From NCBI GenBank assembly GCA_005765155.1, contig VCCP01000006.1, positions 1,500,501 through 1,564,500 of the forward strand: DNA of 64,000 nucleotides, read 5' to 3'. Every line of letters begins with the position of its first letter. The stretch's first letter is position 1. The position numbers were made by a program, and so were the translations under genes. The DNA is from Zelopaecilomyces penicillatus. Taxonomy: Eukaryota; Ascomycota; Sordariomycetes; Hypocreales; Pseudodiploosporaceae. The notes beneath the pieces were generated by a model. The model was not told where the DNA came from. It did not search any database and worked only from the letters and a program-made list of their open reading frames with translations. Below, piece by piece: positions 1 through 11,049 of this stretch.

Positions 1-2
1 CG

Positions 3-485
3 CCAAACCTGCTCAAGCAGGAGAGTGGAGCTGCCGCTACATATGTGTCCATTCTCTTTAGAATGTTTACAGACAATGCTCCTGAGAGATTGAAGAGCCG
101 CCCAGATATCGAAGCCGCACTGGTTCCCCTGTGCGAGGATATCGTCACTAGCTATTCGTTACTGGCGGAAGAAAGCCAGCACAGGAACATCATCGCATGG
201 AGGCCTGTGGTCGTTGACGTATTGGAGGGTTATGCCACATTCCCCGACGATGCCTTCAAAAGCCACATTTCTACCTTCTATCCCTTGGCTGTCGAGTTGC
301 TTCAGAAGGATCTCAGTGCTGATCTCCGTGGCGCGTTGCTCGTGGTACTTCGGAGAGTCGGCGAAGTTGGCTTGGGCATTGAGGGATTGACCAAGGTTGG
401 AAATAAAAGGCGGGTAAGCACAGTGAGTGTTGGGCTAGAGGATGCGACAGCCGGAGCTGAAGCAGCGGCGCGTAAGATGCTGTAG
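3..485 (+). CDS. sec7: Sec7/BIG-type ARF guanine nucleotide exchange factor, C-terminal end (5' part outside window)
   Basis: The reading frame is already open at the left edge (first visible residues PNLLKQESGAAATYV) and runs about 160 residues to a TAG. The phrase ESGAAATYVSILFRMF and the later helix ADLRGALLVVLRRVGEVGLGI are typical of the extreme C-terminus of large Sec7/BIG proteins, after the HDS repeats. From family knowledge these proteins activate ARF GTPases at the trans-Golgi by GDP-GTP exchange. The catalytic Sec7 domain is not in the window, so function rests on the tail alone. The last 30 residues are Ala/Gly-rich and variable. The gene converges on the Hsm3-like gene, with about 250 bp between the stops. 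There is no internal intron in the visible part. Confidence 0.75.
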   Translation, partial: PNLLKQESGAAATYVSILFRMFTDNAPERLKSRPDIEAALVPLCEDIVTSYSLLAEESQHRNIIAWRPVVVDVLEGYATFPDDAFKSHISTFYPLAVELLQKDLSADLRGALLVVLRRVGEVGLGIEGLTKVGNKRRVSTVSVGLEDATAGAEAAARKML

Positions 486-735
486 GATGAACGACTCATG
501 GCTGTAGGCACACCGTGGCATTGAGGTGGACGATTGAGATATTCGGTATGAACACATGGGACGGAACGATATTATTGTGACAGTTTCCCTTTTTTTTGTG
601 ACGCTCATATCGACATACTGGCAGTTCCTCTCGGAATATCTTGTTCAAGAGGTCAAAAGCATGTGTACAAGTACTAGAAAAGCTTTGCGGTTGAGTGAAT
701 TTTAATTACTATAAACTGGACGATTGTGTATTTGA

Positions 736-1975
736 TCAATCCATAATCTCAGTGATATATGTCCTAAGCGATTCTGCCTCCTCTTCAACCGTCCGGTCAG
801 GCAGTCCTCTCAAAGCAGCTTTTAGTTCCTCATCATCACGCCCAGCTACCTTTAACAGGTTCTTCATGGTTGTGTCCTCCTCTGACGAGCGTCGAGAAAC
901 TCGCATGACACTGACCAGTGTTTCAAAAAAGTCGATGAAATTGAGATGCATGAGAATATCTGACTTGGACACCATAACCAGTGCGCCCCATTGCAGCAAC
1001 CCCTGACCAGCTATCTCAGCATCGGCACTTGGAAGGTCAAATAGGTCAGGGAAAGGAGTGCGGTTTACAGCTCGTATATCGAGAGTTGCAAGACGTGGGA
1101 GGAGGCGCAGGAGACGGCCCTGGGACAGGGAGGTTTGATGGCGCGGCCGGGCAGGCTGGTCAGGGGTTTCGGGAGTGCACAGTGTTCGGATAATAGTAGC
1201 AAAAGCACGATCTAGGAAAACAAGTTTCCAAAGACGGGCGTGACCTGGTAAGCGGCGTTTAACAACGTCAGTTGAGAAAAAGCTACCAGTTAGACTGGCA
1301 GCAGCGGATGGAACGCCATTCACTCCCTCGCCCGGAACCACTTCACAATCTGTCTCAAGTAAATCACCGAGAACCTTCCCAGCACGCTCGCCGACTCCGA
1401 CATCAGAGGTCTCAAGCCAGCGCCTCAAAAGCTCCTCGACGACATCTGGCAGGGTGCTCAAGAGGGCGGCATCGGCAGGCGTTTTGGCGGCCTTGTGGAT
1501 GATGGCCAGAGCGAGGAGGTTGGCGCCAGGTAGCGGGGACTGTAAGGCTGCAATGAGAGATGGAGGGTCCGCGATGGTGAGTGTGCGGGTGAAAGACAGT
1601 GGGGAGAGGAGCTTGATGGTGAGCGAGAGAAGAGGCGTGGGATCCTGGGTTGTGGACTTGAGGATCTGGGTGAGAGGAGGTAAAACGGTTGGAAGCAACG
1701 GCGGGATGTTAGTCTCTATGGGCGTTGTCTGTCAGTTACATGATGTTTGCCTTTGAGCTCAACCACTTCGATGGTTGCTTTTATATCCATGATGTTGCGA
1801 GTTACCCAAGACTGGAGAACTTACCTGTGAGTTGAAGTTCGATATCATCAAGCAGCTTTAGGTTAAAAGGCACAGCAGGGTCATCGACCAGCTCTTTTAA
1901 ATGAATTTCAAGCTCTGGAAGACCAGATATAGGAACATTGTCTGATGTATAACTGGGCACTACTCTTTCAGCCAT
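736..1975 (-). CDS. ARM/HEAT-repeat protein, possible Hsm3/PSMD5-type proteasome assembly chaperone
   Basis: Two exons: 1825-1975 and 736-1715, joined across a 109 bp intron (donor GTAAGT, acceptor ATAG), giving 376 residues. The join gives the continuous sequence LQLTETNIPPLLPTVLPPL, and phase is preserved only with this acceptor. The ATG at 1975 was chosen over an upstream frame extension because the conserved-looking MAERVVPSYTSDNVP start follows it. The protein is almost entirely helical: Leu-rich repeats of ARM type, with the stretches FNLKLLDDIELQLT and LLQWGALVMVSKSDILMHL. Such features fit Hsm3 (yeast) or PSMD5/S5b (animals), which chaperone the base of the 26S proteasome, but it is shorter than yeast Hsm3 (about 480). 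It could be another ARM protein; the family assignment is from pattern recall only. Confidence 0.5.
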
Positions 1976-2519
1976 GGCCTTGTTTTCTTTCTTCCAATAG
2001 TTCACGATTATGGTGAAAGAGCACGATGATGAGGAATGAGAAGTTCCAAGTGGAAATAGCGGACTTGAAAATGGACAGTGAAGAGGGATCTAAACTGACA
2101 ATTCCCAAGTAGACGTTGCTAGAAGTTGCAGGGTAGTCATCGCTAGGCAGGCGGGGCAGCGTCACTTGCAGCAGCGATTGCTTGCAGTGGCACTTTTTAT
2201 TAACAGCCACAGCGGAGCAGATTCCGCACTGAGAAGGCTGCAGAAATGGGGTTCCTGCACAGTGGAAGAACCCCCCACCACGGGCTGGCCAGTCACTGCT
2301 GTTGCATTGAATTGACGATGGAACTCCAAGTCACCATTCTATTTTAAGCGGGCTGACAATTTTCCCCAAGCCAAAAAAACCTCCAGACCAAAGCGGATTC
2401 TTTGGGCGTTCGTGCCCCCCCCCCCATCCCTCCTCTCCCCCCAAAGACAAAGAAAGAAAGGAAGGAAATAGCACAACGACAACAACAAGAAAGCAGCCGG
2501 CTGCTCGCTTGAAGAGGCA
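1976..2519. promoter_or_regulatory. Divergent promoter between Hsm3-like gene and RPC31
   Basis: This is 544 bp between two start codons that face away from each other. It contains a run of twelve C around 2417-2428 and a purine-rich AAAGAAAGAAAGGAAGG-like leader just ahead of the RPC31 ATG. No convincing TATA box or protein-coding frame was seen. Confidence 0.5.
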
Positions 2520-3430
2520 ATGTCTCGAGGAGGCGGACGAGGCGGCGCCAGAGGAGGCAGAGGAGGAGGTAGAGGTGGACGGCCAAACCTGTCATGGGAC
2601 ACGGGCGAAGAGCCGGATGGCCGTCCCTCAGAGCTGTTTCCGGTAAGTCGGCCTGATATTGTTTGCATATACAAAGAATAGGGTGTACGAAAACGCAGGA
2701 CTATGCGACACCTGTGACTGTTGAACTGTCTTTGCTAACCAAAACTACATCATAGCCCTACGTCGTCCCCAAACCTCGCGACCTCACCATCGCCGAGCAC
2801 AAGCGCGTCCAATTCCACCTCCTACTCCGCCACCAGATCCATTCCTCACCCCTCTACACCTCAAAGCGCACATCCACACAGGATCCCTGCGCCCCGCGCA
2901 AAGCCTACGACCAGGAACAGCTCAACGCCAGCTACAGCGTGCGAAACAAAGCCTCCATCGACCCTTTTACCGCCGTCGCCAGCTACTCCCAAAAGTTCGT
3001 CCGCGCCGAGCGCGCCCTGCCCGATTGGTCCGGCCGCCCCATTTGTCGCGAGATGTTCCCTGCCGAGCTGCTCGACACCATTGACGAGACTCAGGACGGC
3101 GCCGGCGTGCGCAAGAAGCGCAAGCTGCAGCTGACTAAAGTCAGCGCTTTGCCTAGTGCGGAGGAGGCATTTGGCATGCCGTCTCTTGACGGTGGTGGTG
3201 ATGATGAGCTGGATGGGAAGAGGCTGCTGCAGAGGCTTGATGCGCTGGGAGAGGAGGAAGGTGAGGAAGGTGGTGAGCTTGACGAGGAAGCTGGTGGGGA
3301 TGAGGAGGATCAGGATGAGGTATACGATGATGAGGATGCTGGCGACTACGATGCCGAGAATTACTTTGATAATGGCGATGAATTTGGGGAGGATTATGGC
3401 GATGGCGATGATGGAGAAGGCACATTTTAG
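2520..3430 (+). CDS. rpc31: DNA-directed RNA polymerase III subunit Rpc31 (RPC7-like)
   Basis: Two exons, 2520-2642 and 2756-3430, with a 113 bp intron (GTAAGT...CATAG) in phase 0; 265 residues. The N-terminus is an RGG box (SRGGGRGGARGGRGGGRGG, residues 2-20), followed by PYVVPKPRDLTIAEHK and a conserved central block with DPFTAVASYSQKF. The C-terminal third is almost all Asp/Glu, with Tyr and Gly between (about residues 195-265). This N-terminal Gly/Arg plus acidic-tail layout is the hallmark of Rpc31, part of the Rpc82/34/31 initiation subcomplex of Pol III that transcribes tRNA and 5S genes. The ATG at 2520 begins the RGG box and is the only sensible start. It converges on NUP49. Confidence 0.85.
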
Positions 3431-4088
3431 CGTTTGTCTACAAGAGAAAGTAAAACAAAATTGTAAAAAATGGGATTCGGGCTTGGAATTTTGGCATTCA
3501 ACAAGACGGCTAAAAACTAACAAGTCATTATAGCAGCGCCGCTCATGTTTGATATGGTACTTGAGTGGGCGATTTGTATATTCCGCCAAACCTCACAGTA
3601 TGAACAAATCTTCAGCATGTCTGAAGAAATAAAGAAATAAAGATGAGTAAATGGTCAAAGTTGATATCTTGTTCCCGTCTGCATCCTTAATTTTCCAAAC
3701 CTCCTTGTTCTTTGGGGGTATCTTGGTAGCCTGACCACGCACCTTTTCCATGTGGCCAGCTCTAATTTCCTTTATCTACATTCAACTACTTGTCCCCTTT
3801 GCCTAGATAAAATGAACTCCTTGGCAATATTCGGGACTGTTGGCGTTTCCCTTCTCCTTACTCGTACATGTCGTGACATGAATGGCAGCCCACCCTTTCC
3901 CATCACTTCCTTTTGTAAGTTATTACGCCCCTTAAAGGTTTGCTTTCCCCTTTGCCAATACATCGGCTTGGACGAGGCAGCTTCCGCCGCCAAAAGAGGA
4001 TTTTGGGTACACGACATTCGACACAACCATATCTTCTCCACAATCCCATCCCATTATAGGGGGGGGGGGGCGTCAAACATTACTCCAA
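3431..4088. other. Convergent 3' regions of RPC31 and NUP49
   Basis: There are 658 bp between two stop codons. A run of twelve G lies at 4059-4070, close to the NUP49 stop. Small frames on both strands here have no family features, and I see no gene. Confidence 0.5.
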
Positions 4089-5733
4089 TCATGCTGCCAT
4101 GCTGACACCGTACACACCGCTGTCCAAAAAGCCGGCCTGCAATCTTGAGAGCCTCTCTCGAGAATCAGCAATTTGACCTGCCTGGGCAATGATGGCATTG
4201 CCCATTTCTCGCAGGGCTGAGAGCACCTGGCCAAGCTGGTCTTGAACGGGGGCACTATTGCGGTCGCGGAAGCTGCGGAGTTGCTCATAGAGACCGTTTT
4301 CGACGCCGGGCATGTCACGTTCTATTTGACCCCGGTACTCATCTAAACGCTTCTTATACTTCTCAACGTCATCGCAGATGCGGTTGAAGTATGTAATGAG
4401 ATCCTGGGCGCTGGAATGTGCTGAGGAAGCGTCTGTCGAGTTGGAATCGTTGGGAGGTGGGGGTCCAGCGAAGAGACCTGTTTGATGATAGTGTGTGGGA
4501 AGTTTAAGGTTATCAGCGGCCTTGAAGGATAGCTGGCTGTCGGCAATACTCTTCTTTGTCATATCCTGCAGAACTTTGACGGTCTGGATATCCCGATTGA
4601 GAGCATCCTGTACTGTCCTGAACTTGGATTCGACGAACTGGACATCCCTTCCCAGTTGCTCAATATCTTTTTCATGCTGGGGCATAAACTGGCCAATCTC
4701 ATCCCTCATCTTGATTACACGCTGGATTCCCTTGTCGATAAGCGCAATCTCAGACTGAATAGGTTGAGCAAGGTCATCAAAGCGTGAGCGCGGCCTTAAG
4801 TTATCATAATTGATCTGGACGGCTGCAACCTGAGCCGTTGGTTGAGCTTGCTGAGGCTGGGTTTGTCCACTGTAGAGACGGGTTAGCACATACGCGATAG
4901 CTCAAGGGTCCTTCAGTCATAACTTACAATAATCCACCGGATGGCTTCGCTTGTGACTGGCCGAAGAGCCCGCCCGCCGCAGGTGCTTGGGCATTGGCTG
5001 TGCTGGCGCCAAACAACCCCCCTGCTGTCTGTTGTGGCTGCTGTTGAGCCTGTGCAGTTTGGCCAAAGAGACCACCACTCTGTTGCTGCTGCGGTTGTTG
5101 TTGTTGGGGCTGCTGTTGAGCACCAGCAAGGGAATTGCCAAATAGGCCACCGCTCACGGCTGGCTTCTGTGCCTGAGCATTACCAAACAGGCCACCACTA
5201 GCTGCAGGTTGCTGCGCCTGCGTATTTCCAAAGAGACCGCCGCCGGCTGCGCTCTGTGCTGGCTGAGAAGCCGGTGTGGGTGCAAAGAATCCTCCGTTGG
5301 TGGAAGGCTGCGAATTCGACGATATGGAAGCGCCAAACAGACCGCCAGGCTTGGCCGTGGCCCCAAACAGCCCTCCCGTAGATGCCATGCCGCCAGATGT
5401 CGTTGATGTCGTGTTTGTTGATGCCGTGTTGGTTCCAAACAGTCCTGACGGTGCTGAAGGTTGCGCGGTGGAAGGCCCGCTAGAGGACACCCTCGGTCAG
5501 CGAATGGGCCCAGACGTTTACCGTCGAAGTTGTTTCCGCCGCTGAGACACAGATCTGATGGAGGGCCTGAATGGGACACCAAGACAATAACAAGGGAGAA
5601 AATGCGTGATCAGGAGGCAGGCCTGGCGGAAAACAGAATGACCCCAAGGTGCATGGAAGGCTTACATAGAATTGGCGACCCCGGTATTGATGCTCAGACC
5701 GCCAGGAACACTGAAAGAGCGCGCCAAAGACAT
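4089..5733 (-). CDS. nup49: GLFG nucleoporin Nup49/Nsp49 (p54/p58 type)
   Basis: Three exons: 5666-5733, 4928-5479 and 4089-4869; 466 residues. Exon 1 encodes MSLARSFSVPGGLSINTG; its donor splits an AT codon. The second junction restores a GLFG repeat (SGGLF|GQTQPQ), a strong check on the splicing. Residues about 25-205 are FG repeats (SGLFG, GGLFG) in Gln/Ala/Pro-rich spacers. Residues about 220-460 are a coiled-coil region with NYDNLRPRSRFDDLAQPIQ. In this family the coiled coil forms the central-channel Nsp1-Nup57-Nup49 trimer, and the FG part makes the permeability barrier of the nuclear pore. A second acceptor 12 bp upstream (exon starting at 5491) would keep the frame and add four residues; 5479 has the better pyrimidine tract and a CTGAC branch site. 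Its promoter is shared with FIP1. Confidence 0.85.
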
Positions 5734-6165
5734 GGCGGCAACGCAGCAAGAAAAAAAGAGCTTCCGATTAAGCGCGATTGTTCCGGCCAGAAGCCGAGCT
5801 TTTCCCTTACGCCCCTGGTCCTGCGCGTGCTTGTGTGGAGCTTGCTTGACAGGTACAAGAAAAATACAAAAACGAAGGCTGGTGACGAGCCGTGCAGTCA
5901 TTGTGGAACAGACGCAGTGGCTGGACAACAAACCAAGGACCGCCCAGAGCGCCGGAAAAATACCGGAGCTGAGGCGTTGTGGTGGGTGGGCTGGCTGGCT
6001 TGGCTCAATTGCTCGCGCCCATAATTAATACTAGCCTGTCTTTAGGTAGCTGATGAGAAGCTCCCACTACACTTACAGCAGTGCAACAACACCCTCCAAT
6101 CTTCCTACATCACCAAGCCTTGCTACACCTGTGTCCACCACAGGCACCACGAAAAATATTTCACC
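5734..6165. promoter_or_regulatory. Divergent promoter NUP49 / FIP1
   Basis: This is 432 bp between the start codons of two genes that face away from each other. It must hold both promoters. No TATA box was seen, and a CA/CT-rich leader precedes the FIP1 ATG. Confidence 0.5.
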
Positions 6166-7409
6166 ATGGATATGGACGAGGATGACGATATCTATCAGCC
6201 CGAAGAACCCCAAATCGAAGCAGAGGATGACAAGAAACCGTCTGCCAAGGTAGATGAGCTAGAAGAGGGAGAGGAAGAGGATGAAAGCGGCGCAATGGAT
6301 GAGGATGACGACGACGACGATGATGACTCAGTATGCAGCGCTCCGTGCCAATTGCAATTTACAGTCTTCTCACAAGCTTGCAATAGGACATAGACATCAT
6401 TACAGAGCGGAAAGATGGCACTAAGGCTGCCCCTCCACCGTACGTTGGATTCCAGGCTGGCTCGCCGGCAAGCACCTGCAGCTCCCTCATAAACGACCGA
6501 GACCATCCACTAACTCGATGCGCTTGCGAATAGACAGTCCAAGTACAGCGACATCAGAAATATCCCTCAAAGGTCAACATCCACAGATATCCCCGTCAAG
6601 GCGGCCCCGGCGAAGAAGGACGACGAGTCCAGGGCATTGAGCTCATCCCACGCAGCCGTTCCAAGCGCTGATCAGACCTCTGCTGCTGCTTCAAAGTCGA
6701 CAATCGATATTAACGCCAACCCAATATATCCTGCTGCGGGAAAGCCCATAACACATGTCAACATTGATGAAGGTTGGTGACCTAGGTCCCTATTTTATGG
6801 GGATGGGAACCTGCAATTTTTGGAACTTTACTAAACTATCTATTTGAAGATCTACCGGAACACGAAAAGCCTTGGCGGAAACCGGGCACAGACATTAGCG
6901 ACTACTTCAATTACGGATTTGACGAATTCACATGGGCGCTTTACGCCGCGAAGCAAGACTCTGTCCGAGGCGAGTTTGGTGCCGATGTTTTCGCTGTTAA
7001 CAATAAGAAGATGATGGAGGAGTTCAACAGCATGATGATGATGGGCGGCATGGGAATGCAGGGAGGGGGTGGAAGTGCTGGCGGAAATGCTGGCGCAGGT
7101 AGTGGAATGGGTGGCATGGACGGCATGCCCCCGGAGATGCAGCAGATGATGCAACAAATGATGGCTTCGGGTATGGACCCTTCACAAATGGACCCAAGTC
7201 AGATGGCCGCCATGTTTTCTGGTATGCAGAATAGTGGAGGTGGCGCTTCAGGCCAAGGCAACCAGGGACAGAACTTTGGCGGCGGTTTTGGCGGCAATCA
7301 AGGCGGTTTTGGTGGCTATGACCAGAGCATGGCTGGCGGTGGCGGTGGTGGAGGAGGAGGAGGCAGAGGCGGCTTCGGCGGCGGTCGTGGTCGGAGGGGG
7401 CGTTGGTAG
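6166..7409 (+). CDS. fip1: Pre-mRNA polyadenylation factor Fip1
   Basis: Four exons: 6166-6330, 6387-6439, 6534-6772 and 6850-7409; 338 residues. All junctions keep phase and the introns end in TAG or AAG. The N-terminus is acidic with a run of Asp (residues about 46-54). The diagnostic Fip1 motif WRKPGTDISDYFNYGFDEF lies near residue 165. Beyond it are Met/Gly-rich repeats and a Gly/Arg tail ending GRGRRGRW. From family knowledge, Fip1 tethers poly(A) polymerase to the cleavage and polyadenylation factor in the nucleus; the conserved motif binds other CPF subunits and the acidic part binds Pap1. The donor of intron 3 (GTTGGT) is weak, but GAA-G|AT restores EDLPEHEKPW as expected. Confidence 0.9.
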
Positions 7410-8419
7410 AAGATTTGCAAGAAAGGACAATCTTTGAAGTAGAGATATGTTGGGCATTTCAGCTTTGCTTTTTGCTGGGCAGGCGGCTTCTAGATGGCAG
7501 AGGACACAAGATGATTTCGGAAATTTGGGAGTTGGCGTTGAGGGTCAGTCTGAGGGCAAAGAACAACGTTGATTTATAGGCATCGCCATCACATAGGAAA
7601 TGATGACACGGCTACAGAATCTCTCGGCCACCAATACCCTGGGAAACCAAGTTTTGTCATCCAAGTTTTGTCTCACAAAGATGGCGGCATGATGCCTTGT
7701 GCCGTGTCCATGGGTGGTTACGAGTAACAATGTCAACGCCGCAGCTTGGTTGTTCAAGGCCGTATTGTGACATACCTATTTATGGCTAACTATACGTACT
7801 CGAACGCTGGACTCTGAAATAGTATAGGGTTGAGGTTCTTCTTCTGGAATTAGCTCTGAGGGAGACGATGAGATCCATATTATCAGGGGCTACTGTTGGG
7901 GAAGGCATTGCCAACAAAGACATTGAAACAAAGATACGAAGTATGCATGTGCCTGTATCAGGGGTATGAACGATGGGTCATCAACGGATTTGGCATGGGG
8001 AATGCCTTGCCAAATTCTGTGTTACATTACTTGTAAGTCGCTATGGCGGAAGCGAAGCTTGAGCACGAGGAATCAATGCTGTTTTGGAGTGGAAAAATCA
8101 CAGGTAACAGGACAGAGTCGCAGATTTTAGTTTCATTTCAGTTCTTCAAGTTCTATTGTTTTCCCCTCGCATAACTAATCTCGCTGAATCAAGGCTGGCC
8201 AACCGTCCCAAAATATTCAAGATAACCTCGTCATCACTTCCAAATCATAGTTTGACGTTTCATAACCCAAAGTCGCTGAACCAAAGCCCATCTTGATTTA
8301 GGGTACAATAGAGCATCTTCCCGTACTTCCACACATCTAGATATCCAACTGGAGTACCAAAATTCTCACTTCTCTTGCTTGCTTGGTATTTAGTTGTAAG
8401 AATCTTTCAGACTTGGTAC
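7410..8419. other. Convergent intergenic region after FIP1
   Basis: There are 1010 bp between the FIP1 stop and the stop of the first small secreted protein. Only short frames without family features are present; no RNA gene or repeat was recognised. Confidence 0.4.
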
Positions 8420-8644
8420 TTAGTAGCATCGTCCGTACTGCTGGCAGACCAGTACGCCAATGCAGCGAGGGTCGGGTTTGCAAGTCAGCCCGGATTTGCA
8501 GTTCCTGTCGGAGAACTTGCATGCAGCTCCGTAGCCGTCAGGGTTTCCGCGGGTCTCCATGGTGCCTTGGGCCTCGGGGGCGGCGGGTAGGGCAGCAACT
8601 GTTACGGCCAGAGTGGCAGAGATGATAAGGCTGAGGAACTTCAT
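8420..8644 (-). CDS. Small secreted cysteine-rich protein, 74 aa
   Basis: Single exon. Residues 1-18 are a clear secretion signal (MKFLSLIISATLAVTVAA), followed by a short Pro/Ala/Glu pro-like stretch. The mature part has six cysteines at residues 42, 49, 55, 61, 67 and 73, so spacing is almost perfectly regular (X6, then X5 four times). Six cysteines in about 32 residues suggest three disulfides, as in knottin-like or other disulfide-rich extracellular miniproteins. I do not recognise the family. A TATA-like tract lies about 105 bp upstream. It faces away from the second secreted cysteine-rich gene 2.2 kb away. Possible roles (host or competitor interaction, antimicrobial, development) are inference only. 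Confidence 0.65.
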   Translation of the reverse strand: MKFLSLIISATLAVTVAALPAAPEAQGTMETRGNPDGYGAACKFSDRNCKSGLTCKPDPRCIGVLVCQQYGRCY

Positions 8645-8749
8645 TTTGTTCTTGGATATTTATGACGGGAATGTTGTGTGTTTTTCGGTGTTTTGGGATA
8701 AGAAGAGATATAATAATGGCGAATTGATTGGATGGCGAACCATGCAAGT

Positions 8750-8766
8750 TATATATATATCTATAC
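8750..8766 (-). promoter_or_regulatory. TATA-like tract of the 74-aa secreted protein gene
   Basis: An alternating AT tract followed by CTATAC lies about 105-120 bp upstream of the ATG at 8644, the usual position for TATA elements in this window. Confidence 0.5.
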
Positions 8767-10684
8767 AGTACAGCAACAGCACCGGGCCGCTGTCGACCCC
8801 GGAATCAGCTTATGTACACTAGATACGGCTGGCTTCAGTCTAAACAGTGGGATGTTTGAGGTGGGATCCGTGGGTACGGGCGTGCAAGAGTTATGCTGGG
8901 TGGGATATGGTCTGACCTAATATGTTTAAATTTTCGGCCCGATAGAAGATGGAATAGGTCATTCGCGTTGCCGTGTCGAGCATCTTTCCGTGCCAGGATC
9001 ATCTTCGGTTACTCCAGAGTTATTGCTCGCAACTTTGCTTAAAGATTAACAGAGACTCATAAGTGAGCCATCTTGAAGGCTGTGCCTCTTTATTGCCGTT
9101 GTTTCTTGTGTGAGAGTAGGTAATGGTGTATGAAATGCTCCGGTATGGCAGGGTTGAAATATTCCTTGATATGCAGCTTTATAGTTAGGTCGATAAGAGG
9201 CCTGTTAGGAGCCTAGAATGTTGAGGTTCTCCCAGTTGAGTCTGGAGAGCGATAGCTAAAGCATGAAAATGTTGTTTCTTATAAATGACATACATCATGA
9301 AGCGCATGCTCTGTCGGTTCCTCTGTATTAGCGGTCAGTTTGAGCTCGCGCAACTCGAATAGCTCCACCATGTCCAACGCATTTCTTTAACAGCCACTCC
9401 ACAGTTTACGGTCGAAAATAAAGTACTGTACTTCCTGTCCTTGTTCATCCTTAAGTCACATAATGTACTTTTACCATGGATATACTACTACGTAATCAAT
9501 GTCAACTTTGTTAAGATGTCAGACCTAATAGCTAGCTAGCTGCATACCGAAGCTGCACAAAAAGGGGCAATACGACGGGCTCTCGGGACAAGTGGGATAG
9601 GTGAGATTTGACAACCCCATTTCTGGTTTAGTTATAACGCAAGAGGGAAACAGGGTTTATTACTGCCTGAGAGCTCTAGAACCGTTCTAGGTCTTTGGAG
9701 AATTGACCATCCCTACCTATCAGTCTGTCAAGGGGGGTGGGGTGTTCCGTTACAGAGCGACTGGTTTGTCTGCGAATGCCGACTGAGTTATTCCACTGCG
9801 AACTATAAGCGAATATCTTCTCATAATCTGGAAGTCCATAATTGCATAGAACAGAAGGCATTTGCACAAATAAAATTGATTGGTGGGAAGGTATGAGGCG
9901 TAATAAAGCTGTACATACTCTGCGCCTAGAATCTCACTTTTCCAGAGTTACATTTAGCATTCGTAACTCAGAATGTCTCTTTCCCAACAAAAATCATTAT
10001 TTAATCCAGTTGTTCCACAATGAGTGTCTTTAATGGTCATGGCGTTTTTGACGTGTATCTTGTGGAAAAGGGATTTATTTCGTCTCCATACCCTCAGCTG
10101 CACTAAGACTAGTTGTAATAGCAGTAACTCTATGTAAAATCTCTGAAAACTGAGAACTGATCTTGATGAGATTGATAAACAGATTGATAAACTATGTTGA
10201 GTGGGCTCATTTATGAGGCCCCACCTAGCTTGGCCGATATGGTCGCATCGTTCGTTAGACTGTGTTCCCGAAACAGTAATTTCAAGTACCTACCGTGTAA
10301 ATCGACTACCTACAGACTCGTCTATGGATGTTTTACATTGCAGCAGATATTTTAGAGATGCCCTATCAATCTTTTGATTCACAATCTCTGTCGTGCGTCT
10401 GTATTGGTTTACAACGCTTCGATGACCATAGCAGTCTCTACCAGACTGTAGCTGGACCTGCTTGAACCACCTTTAAATATGGAATGTTTAATACGTTGAC
10501 GTTCATCTCAGATCTGCTGTGAATAAAATATTGGAGAATAAGTGACCCTGAAAAACTTTCAGCGCCACCCACACTTGCAATTTTCAAGGTTATCATCGGT
10601 TGCAACATGGGATAACCCACAAGTCGTTCGTAAATACGTCCGGCTACCTCGGTCTATACTAGAACTATTCCTAGAGACTCAGGA

Positions 10685-10692
10685 ATATAAAT
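10685..10692 (+). promoter_or_regulatory. TATA box of the 80-aa secreted protein gene
   Basis: ATATAAAT lies about 115 bp upstream of the ATG at 10807. It is followed by a C/A-rich, G-poor leader (ACCACAACCACCACATCA) typical of strongly expressed fungal genes. Confidence 0.55.
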
Positions 10693-10806
10693 TGAGACGA
10701 ATTTTTTCCAATAGCTGATCCCATCTCTTCTTCACATACTCATACTACCACGATTCATCTCGCTATCAAACCAGTTACACCACAACCACCACATCAATCC
10801 CTCATC

Positions 10807-11049
10807 ATGAAGCTTACTTTCGCCGTTATGGCCACTCTCGCTGGCTTGGCTGTCGCTGCCTATACTCCTGCCGACATCACCGCCCGCGGCCCTCCCAGCG
10901 TCTGCTTCCTTTGCCGGAATTGCAAGGGTGCTACCCTATCGAAGTGCCAGTCTAAGTGCCAACAATGTCGTTCATCTCCCTGCCTTGACGACCGCAATTG
11001 CTACGTCAGATGCACGGGTGAAGTAAAGAGCATCAGCCAGAGTTGTTAA
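10807..11049 (+). CDS. Small secreted cysteine-rich protein, 80 aa
   Basis: Single exon with a good secretion signal (residues 1-18, MKLTFAVMATLAGLAVAA). Ten cysteines lie at residues 33, 36, 39, 47, 51, 54, 59, 65, 69 and 80. The first three form a CxxCxxC cluster, so up to five disulfides are possible, or a metal-binding cluster in principle. It carries a short post-signal segment ending TARG that could be a processing site. The C-terminal residue is Cys. No family is recognised; it does not align by eye with the 74-residue protein. Strong promoter features (TATA, C/A-rich leader) suggest a highly induced secreted product; an effector-like or antimicrobial role is inference. Confidence 0.65.
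   Translation: MKLTFAVMATLAGLAVAAYTPADITARGPPSVCFLCRNCKGATLSKCQSKCQQCRSSPCLDDRNCYVRCTGEVKSISQSC

Larger units (their letters stand above)
8645..10806. other. 2.2 kb gene-free region between the two secreted cysteine-rich genes
   Basis: Both neighbours are transcribed outward, so this is a long divergent promoter region. It is more AT-rich than the surrounding genes (especially 9000-10700). No frame here has a signal peptide, domain motif or splice structure that I could support. Confidence 0.45.
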
